The notes beneath the pieces were generated by a model. It worked only from the letters and a program-made list of their open reading frames with translations, made no database searches and had not been told where the DNA came from. From NCBI GenBank assembly GCA_922989275.2, contig OV277870.1, positions 47,612,356-47,676,355 of the forward strand: a stretch of DNA of 64,000 nucleotides, given 5' to 3'. This document shows positions 62,101 to 64,000 of this stretch, in pieces. A program made the position numbers and the translations under genes. Position 1 is the first letter of the stretch. Every line of letters begins with the position of its first letter. Origin of the DNA: Gari tellinella. Its lineage: Eukaryota > Mollusca > Bivalvia > Cardiida > Psammobiidae.

Positions 62101-62683
62101 TTTTTCTCCTAATCTGAGGTTACTATGTGCTGCAAATTATTTCGATTGGAGAGGGGGGTCCAAATTTGATGGCGTAAAAATTGGACAAATTGTAACGCCA
62201 TCAAATTTGGTAGCTTAAATTGTAAAGCTACAATCAAATCTTAGGAAATATTTGACTTAAGCGAGCTCATGTTATTCAAATTCATGTATCGAAATACAGG
62301 TTAGTTTAATTTAAACAAAGTAGAGTTATTAACTGTAATTTCTGGAAATTATGAAGTAAAACTACCGGTCATCTTATGAGGTTATAATGCACTGACCAGT
62401 GATTGTATACTTGATTTAGTCTTTATGAAACCTAGGTCCATGCTTATAAAGTGTTTGAGTTGAGTCTGAAATCGTTCTTAAGCATTTGATTGATCAGATT
62501 TGAGCCTAGGCTCAAATCTGACCAATCAAATGCTTGAAAGCAAACTCAGACTCAACTCAAACACTTTATAAGCACTGGGCCTGATTCTCACTATTTCATA
62601 TATTTTCAGTGTCTAGTGGAGTTAGCATCTATCCATTCCTCTGTCTGTTTCCACTGGATGATTACGTTCATATACTTACAATG
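43965..62683 (+). CDS. POLRMT: Mitochondrial RNA polymerase, 5' half (10 coding exons)
   Basis: POLRMT transcribes mitochondrial DNA and primes its replication; it is a single-subunit T7-like polymerase. Ten exons join in phase to 642 codons (1926 nt), all with GT-AG introns. The N-terminus is a basic targeting peptide (MIKRNLFRKVHSSLSF). A Lys-rich and acidic linker follows in exon 2. The PPR-containing domain is in exons 3-7 (TYNLLLRGLTKLAEEK, then GLKPNAESFCLCLASIG). IPGYKPNPPKLNELY, QFSRELDSFVRVESI, HWRKSIKEAFIKTRN and SIYPFLCLFPLDD align along the human protein up to about residue 570. The polymerase domain is not in the window. Introns are loaded with MITEs. A 2-codon upstream ATG frame (43952-43960) precedes the start. 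Confidence 0.93.
44231..45547 (+). repeat. Common molluscan dispersed repeat in POLRMT intron 1
   Basis: Starts TAGCTCACCAGTGCACGAAG with GGTGAGCTTTTG, has CTGTCCGTCC near 44310, then reiterated TAGGTCA segments, and ends GGTGAGCGCCTTAGAGCCC with GGGCTCTTGTT. Architecture as in many bivalve and gastropod introns. Confidence 0.7.
45934..46179. mobile_element. MITE family A copy in POLRMT intron 1
   Basis: CAGTGGAGAATCTG to CACATTCTCCACTG, TA flanked, hairpin at 46045-46112. Confidence 0.88.
46265..46385. mobile_element. Family D/E-like fragment
   Basis: Hairpin at 46270-46344 (CCAGCTTAGATCCTGATC and complement) and GGCAGTGAGGGGGTTCAG at the right. Confidence 0.45.
46408..46620. mobile_element. 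MITE family B copy, right end truncated
   Basis: TTAA-CCCTCTACCCCATAG at the left; it stops at GAATGAATTAAAGAC where the next B copy begins. Confidence 0.7.
46626..46869. mobile_element. MITE family B copy
   Basis: TTAA-CCCTTTACCTGATAG to GGGAAAGGG-TTAA. Hairpin GCAGGTTGAAAGTAAAGCAG around GCGCCTTGAGGCGC, bounded by TTAA at the left. Confidence 0.85.
46936..47723 (+). CDS. POLRMT: POLRMT exon 2 (N-terminal extension)
   Basis: 788 nt, acceptor TTTCAG, donor GTATGC. Low-complexity Lys/Glu-rich, poorly conserved, with a charged helix-like end (HEIRELEMGRDKHLEKLEE). The frame stays open past the donor into intron 2, but that part is a tandem repeat. Confidence 0.85.
47741..48320 (+). repeat. 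Degenerate about 180-bp tandem repeat in POLRMT intron 2
   Basis: TTGGAC...CACCAGGTTAA with TTTTGGACGGGTT recurs about four times (near 47755, 47935, 48115, 48270) with indels. Phrases such as TGGACTTAGATTTTTGCTAC recall the 192-bp satellite at 41922. Confidence 0.65.
48480..48657. mobile_element. Family E-like MITE with half hairpin
   Basis: TTAA-CCCATATCCTGCTGC, CGTCTGC motifs near 48500, hairpin left half at 48583-48615 and ATAAGGG-TTAA at the right. Confidence 0.6.
48958..49131 (+). CDS. POLRMT: POLRMT exon 3
   Basis: 174 nt, phase 0 both sides, donor GTGAGT. Encodes AIENQAKMRQKQQKLEM and FNDELRCYVDACVSCGL, the start of the helical PPR region. Confidence 0.9.
49161..49583. mobile_element. 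MITE family B, outer copy lacking its hairpin, filling intron 3
   Basis: Left CCCATTATGCTATAG starts 29 nt after the donor. It runs to CCACTTTAA at 49211, where another B element is inserted, and resumes at GCTACCATTACCTAGG after 49460. The hairpin normally found between those two TTAA sites is absent. Confidence 0.75.
49212..49456. mobile_element. MITE family B, inner copy in intron 3
   Basis: CCCTTTACCTGATAG to GGGAAAGGG, TTAA at 49208-49211 and 49457-49460. Full hairpin around GCGCCTGAAGGCGC. Confidence 0.88.
49616..49747 (+). CDS. POLRMT: POLRMT exon 4 (PPR helices)
   Basis: 132 nt, phase 0, acceptor TTTTTCAG, donor GTAATC. VGTYNLLLRGLTKLAEEK is a PPR-type helix pair. Confidence 0.92.
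49776..50003. mobile_element. MITE family B copy in POLRMT intron 4
   Basis: CCCATTACTCCATAAGCCC begins 28 nt after the donor. Hairpin decayed on the right arm. The right end is worn (GCATAAATATGCC). Confidence 0.65.
50178..50339 (+). CDS. POLRMT: POLRMT exon 5 (PPR helices)
   Basis: 162 nt, phase 0, acceptor TTTTCAG, donor GTAAGT. RAVFSWIREDGLKPNAESF is a canonical PPR segment; CLCLASIGL matches the conserved YAAALQCMG-like region of vertebrate POLRMT. Confidence 0.93.
50376..50614. mobile_element. MITE family B copy in POLRMT intron 5
   Basis: TTAA-CTCATTACCCCATAG begins 36 nt after the donor; right end TTATTGGGTTA. Hairpin around GTGCCTAAAGGCGC. Confidence 0.8.
50675..51600 (+). repeat. 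Molluscan dispersed repeat with 145-bp tandem core
   Basis: Begins TTAGCTCACCTGGCACGAAG with CGTCCGTCCGTCTGTCC. Anchor AGGTCAAGTT recurs at 50836, 50981, 51126, 51271 and 51416, exactly 145 bp apart. Ends GGTGAGCGATTTAGGGCC with GGCCCTTGTT. Confidence 0.88.
52005..52115. repeat. Foldback in POLRMT intron 5
   Basis: TTTTTCAGTATAAGATCGAA and TTTAATCCATT are mirrored by AATGGATTAAATTTC and TATCTTATACTGAAAAA. Loop around GTGAACATCAGACTG. Confidence 0.65.
52163..52595. mobile_element. MITE family D with nested family B, ending 27 nt before exon 6
   Basis: TTAA-CCCCTTCACTGCC at the left and CATGGCAGTGAAGGG at the right. Hairpin at 52188-52232 degraded. Split at TTAA by the B element 52292-52536; other D copies (30480) read straight through. 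Confidence 0.75.
52292..52536. mobile_element. MITE family B nested in family D
   Basis: CCCTTTCCCTTATAG to AGGTAAAGGG, TTAA at 52288-52291 and 52537-52540. Confidence 0.9.
52623..52691 (+). CDS. POLRMT: POLRMT exon 6
   Basis: 69 nt, 23 codons, phase 0, acceptor TATTTCAG, donor GTTTGT. FDIKDVFNQCTFMHNERHKL corresponds to the LQALFTAVLLSEEDR region of human POLRMT. A MITE ends 27 nt upstream of the exon. Confidence 0.88.
52880..53700 (+). repeat. About 330-bp tandem repeat in POLRMT intron 6
   Basis: GGGCAGATAACTCTTG recurs at 52895, 53223 and 53557 (spacing 328 and 334). Each unit has an internal AAGGGCAGATAA sub-motif at mid-length. Confidence 0.85.
53703..54112 (+). repeat. Two 176-bp tandem units ending in a GTCCGTCCG/CTGCC block
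   Basis: TTTTTAACACAAAAAGGGCA recurs at 53703 and 53879. The end CTGCCTTTCGGCAGGGGATA is a palindromic terminus seen in other molluscan repeats. Confidence 0.8.
54375..54482 (+). CDS. POLRMT: POLRMT exon 7
   Basis: 108 nt, phase 0, acceptor TTTCCCAG, donor GTAACC. Contains the proline-rich IPGYKPNPPKLNELYEG, the PPR-to-polymerase linker. Confidence 0.93.
54525..54770. mobile_element. MITE family A copy in POLRMT intron 7
   Basis: CAGTGGAGAATCTG begins 42 nt after the donor; right end CGTTTTCTCCACTG. TA flanks, hairpin at 54643-54708. Confidence 0.88.
55077..55307. mobile_element. MITE family B copy with collapsed hairpin
   Basis: TTAA-CCCATTACCCAATAT to GGGTAATGGG-TTAA. The right arm of the hairpin is mostly deleted (GCGCCTTAGGGCCTTTCAGC). 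Confidence 0.75.
55374..55514 (+). CDS. POLRMT: POLRMT exon 8
   Basis: 141 nt, phase 0, acceptor TTACAG, donor GTAAGT. QAETQFSRELDSFVRVESI matches the FEKQLHMELASRVCVVSVE helix. Confidence 0.93.
56111..56356. mobile_element. MITE family A copy, ending 34 nt before exon 9
   Basis: CAGTGGAGAATCTG to CAGATTCTCCACTG, TA flanked, hairpin at 56174-56238. Confidence 0.88.
56391..56484 (+). CDS. POLRMT: POLRMT exon 9
   Basis: 94 nt ending in phase 1, acceptor ATTGCAG, donor GTAAGT. EHWRKSIKEAFIKTRNLAK matches the RDQWEKALCRALRETKNRL region. Confidence 0.93.
56559..57049. mobile_element. MITE family B, outer copy of a B-in-B nest
   Basis: TTAA-CCCATTCCCCCATAG to GGGGTAATGAG-TTAA. Interrupted at the TTAA just left of its hairpin. 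Confidence 0.82.
56609..56851. mobile_element. MITE family B, inner copy
   Basis: CCCTTTCCCACATAG to GGGGGAAAGGG, TTAA on both sides. Confidence 0.88.
57050..59490. other. POLRMT intron 9 segment without recognised gene
   Basis: Several open frames of 60-160 codons show no similarity. CGCGAAATT and TACGCA motifs suggest old repeats. Confidence 0.4.
59639..59878. mobile_element. MITE family A copy
   Basis: CAGTGGAGAATCTG to CAGATTCTCCACTG, with TA left and mutated CA right. Hairpin at 59702-59768. A family relic is at 59955-60050. Confidence 0.85.
60436..60530. repeat. Palindrome of TCCAAATTTGAT / GGACCC units
   Basis: TCCAAATTTGATAGCGAAAT followed by ATGGACCCGCGGGTCCAT and the complement. 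It is the left boundary of the G/C-tract array. Confidence 0.75.
60624..61320 (+). repeat. 174-bp tandem array derived from half of MITE family B
   Basis: TTAA-type anchors before CCCATTACCCAATAAA lie at 60624, 60758, 60932, 61106 and 61280, so the last three intervals are 174 bp. Each unit is the reverse of the B right half (GCCTTTTTACGCCCTTAATT, CCACTGAAGAAA, TCCTAGAAGATGGTAGC). The first unit lacks 40 bp. Confidence 0.9.
61327..62195 (+). repeat. About 170-bp tandem array with long C and G tracts
   Basis: TCCAAATTTGATGGCGTAAA recurs at 61481, 61656, 61825, 61988 and 62159 (spacing 163-175). Each unit runs from a C tract to a G tract. The C run at 61853-61878 is 26 nt, G runs at 61812-61823 (12) and 61974-61987 (14). 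Assembly length of these runs is uncertain. Confidence 0.9.
62442..62572. repeat. Foldback element, family G, just before POLRMT exon 10
   Basis: GCTTATAAAGTGTTTGAGTT mirrored at the right; centre TGAGCCTAGGCTCA. Ends 37 nt before the exon. Confidence 0.8.
62610..62683 (+). CDS. POLRMT: POLRMT exon 10
   Basis: 74 nt, completes the split codon and ends in phase 0. Acceptor ATATTTTCAG, donor GTTTGT. SSGVSIYPFLCLFPLDDYVH matches the conserved FSLYPFLCLLDE segment. It was found by homology and phase after a 6.1 kb intron; the longer open frame over this spot is in the wrong frame. Confidence 0.88.
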
Positions 62684-62812
62684 GTTTGTACAATTGTCTT
62701 TCTTTCACTTTAACTACAAAGGAGAAGATGTTATTCTGTCCCAATATGTTACAAACATTATTCTAGGATATTGGAAATATTTGTTACGGTGCACTTTCAT
62801 GGCCATATAAAG

Positions 62813-63658
62813 TAGGGCTGCAACGGTTCAGGTACTTCACGGTTCGGTTCGGGTTCGAGTAGACCCCTTCGGTTTTCGGTTATTTCGGTTCGGGTATTAG
62901 GATAAGAACTTGATAAAATCAACCAGAAAAAAAATCTCATTTACTGGCACATGTCTAATCTAAACACTTTTTCGAAAACGCTATCACTGTCATCTATAAT
63001 TTTATCATATGTACGAGAAAGATGTGCATTTCTTTCTACCATTTTAGGACAGATTGTAGCGAATTTAAGGCGTGGTTCGTCCCGACCTGTTTTTCATTGA
63101 AGTTTCGTAACTAAGCTTTGTCATTCTGGCTGGTCTTCCTTAAATGCCTCATCAGCCTTCTATTTATAAGCGCTAAAAGAACTACCTAGCTCCAATTATA
63201 TTATTATTTTACTGAAAAAGTCATTAATATTTCAGTTAAATTATTTACATCGCCATTCGCAATTTGCGGTCGCTAAGTAATAGACTGGTTACCCTTTTTC
63301 TGATGCTATTTCGACTTTGGTACCTTTGAAGCCGGGCTATCAATCGTGCGCATGCGTTAAGTGCTGGATTTCCCGGAATTATAAATAGCCGATATGAAAA
63401 GAATGAGACGGACGAGAAGCGAGCTATTTAAATTACTGCAAGAAGAAAAGGTTAGAACTGTGATTTAACCTTACATTTTGGAACGTCTGACCATCAAAAA
63501 TATACACGCAGACTGCACGCTGATTGGTAAATTAGCGGTTTAGTGTAATTTACCATACATCGGAGCACTGAACCGAAAATTTGCGGTGCCGACCCGAAAC
63601 TCGAACCGAGACAAACGAACCGAAAATAACCGAAACTCGGTGAACCGTTGCAGTCCTA
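62813..63658. mobile_element. Non-autonomous hAT-type element
   Basis: 846 bp with terminal inverted repeats TAGGGCTGCAACGGTTC and GAACCGTTGCAGTCCTA, and an exact 8-bp target duplication ATATAAAG (62805-62812 and 63659-63666). Subterminal CGGTT/AACCG clusters. No transposase frame. Confidence 0.92.
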
Positions 63659-63684
63659 ATATAAAGTGGAATTATTTTCTTTAA

Positions 63685-63928
63685 CCCATTACCACATAGC
63701 CTATTTCTAGTTTTAAAGACATGTGACCACTTAAAACAGGTTGAAAGTATAGCAGAATGTGCCTTAAGGCACATTCTGCTTTACTTTCAGCCTGTTTTAA
63801 GCTAATATCTGCTAGGATATAGAAAATATTTATTATTATACTTATTCAAGTCTGTATAAATAAGCACTATTTTCATCAGTGGAGCAATAGATTAGAGGCG
63901 TAAAAAGGCGTATTTATGGGGTAATGGG
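63685..63928. mobile_element. MITE family B copy
   Basis: TTAA-CCCATTACCACATAG to GGGTAATGGG-TTAA. Hairpin around GTGCCTTAAGGCAC. Confidence 0.85.
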
Positions 63929-64000
63929 TTAATGGAGGAATAAATTAAAGTCATAAAAGGTGTATCTATTTGGTAACCGTAATGGGGTAACACATTGAAC

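Larger units (their letters stand above)
62745..64000. mobile_element. MITE family B right half carrying two nested elements
   Basis: CTAGGATATTGGAAATATTT, then CATATAAA, then GTGGAATTATTTTCTT, then TGGAGGAATAAATTAAAG, form a B right half when the inserts 62813-63658 and 63685-63928 are removed. Confidence 0.72.

Noticed and set aside
62616..62810. A 64-codon frame starting at 62616
   Set aside because: Another frame of the same DNA encodes POLRMT exon 10 with correct splice phase and homology.

Overview
This is a eukaryotic nuclear window, AT-rich and extremely dense in small transposons, with two recognisable host genes. Gene structure, protein similarity and familiar molluscan repeats (GTCCGT-rich arrays; elements starting with a GCTCACC block and ending in GGTGAGCG) point to a bivalve mollusc. 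The species call is inference.

Host genes. (1) A complete GPR157-type seven-transmembrane receptor lies on the minus strand, 32543 down to 20144, in four coding exons (339 aa) that join in phase. Its 10.8 kb first intron contains a decayed plus-strand transposon (23143-27583) with a 24-residue tandem-repeat N-terminus, an OTU-like protease segment and a DUF7869-type transposase-like segment. (2) The 5' half of POLRMT, the mitochondrial RNA polymerase, lies on the plus strand from 43965. Ten coding exons (642 codons) carry a mitochondrial targeting peptide, a lysine-rich N-terminal extension and the PPR/N-terminal domain. The catalytic domain must lie beyond 64000.

Layout. 1-20100: almost entirely MITEs and their fragments, including a 2.3 kb tandem duplication (5389-9932) and a dispersed 0.7 kb repeat. 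20144-32543: GPR157 with its repeat-filled introns. 32544-43960: MITEs upstream of GPR157, two decayed LINE fragments (36.5-37.0 and 38.2-38.9 kb), a 192-bp satellite and a molluscan repeat abutting POLRMT. 43965-62683: POLRMT, whose introns are packed with MITEs, 145-bp, about 330-bp, 174-bp and about 170-bp tandem arrays and long C/G tracts. 62745-64000: a triple nest of MITE, hAT element and MITE.

Repeat families (my letters). A: about 245 bp, TA target, termini CAGTGGAGAA. F: about 370 bp, TA target, termini CAGTGCTCCCTC. P: pogo-like, termini CAGTCGAA. B: about 245 bp, TTAA target, termini CCCWTTACC, with a central hairpin that is itself bounded by TTAA. C, D, E and H: TTAA target. G, I and J: foldbacks. 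Families with unrelated ends (A, F, C, D, E, H) share the same central palindrome beginning CAAACAG and containing GATCAGACGCCG or a close relative.

The most interesting points are this shared hairpin module, the TTAA-bounded hairpin of family B with nested insertions at exactly those TTAA sites, MITEs flanked by 30- and 92-bp direct repeats that suggest recombination between neighbouring insertions, and MITEs lying within about 45 nt of splice sites in many POLRMT introns.
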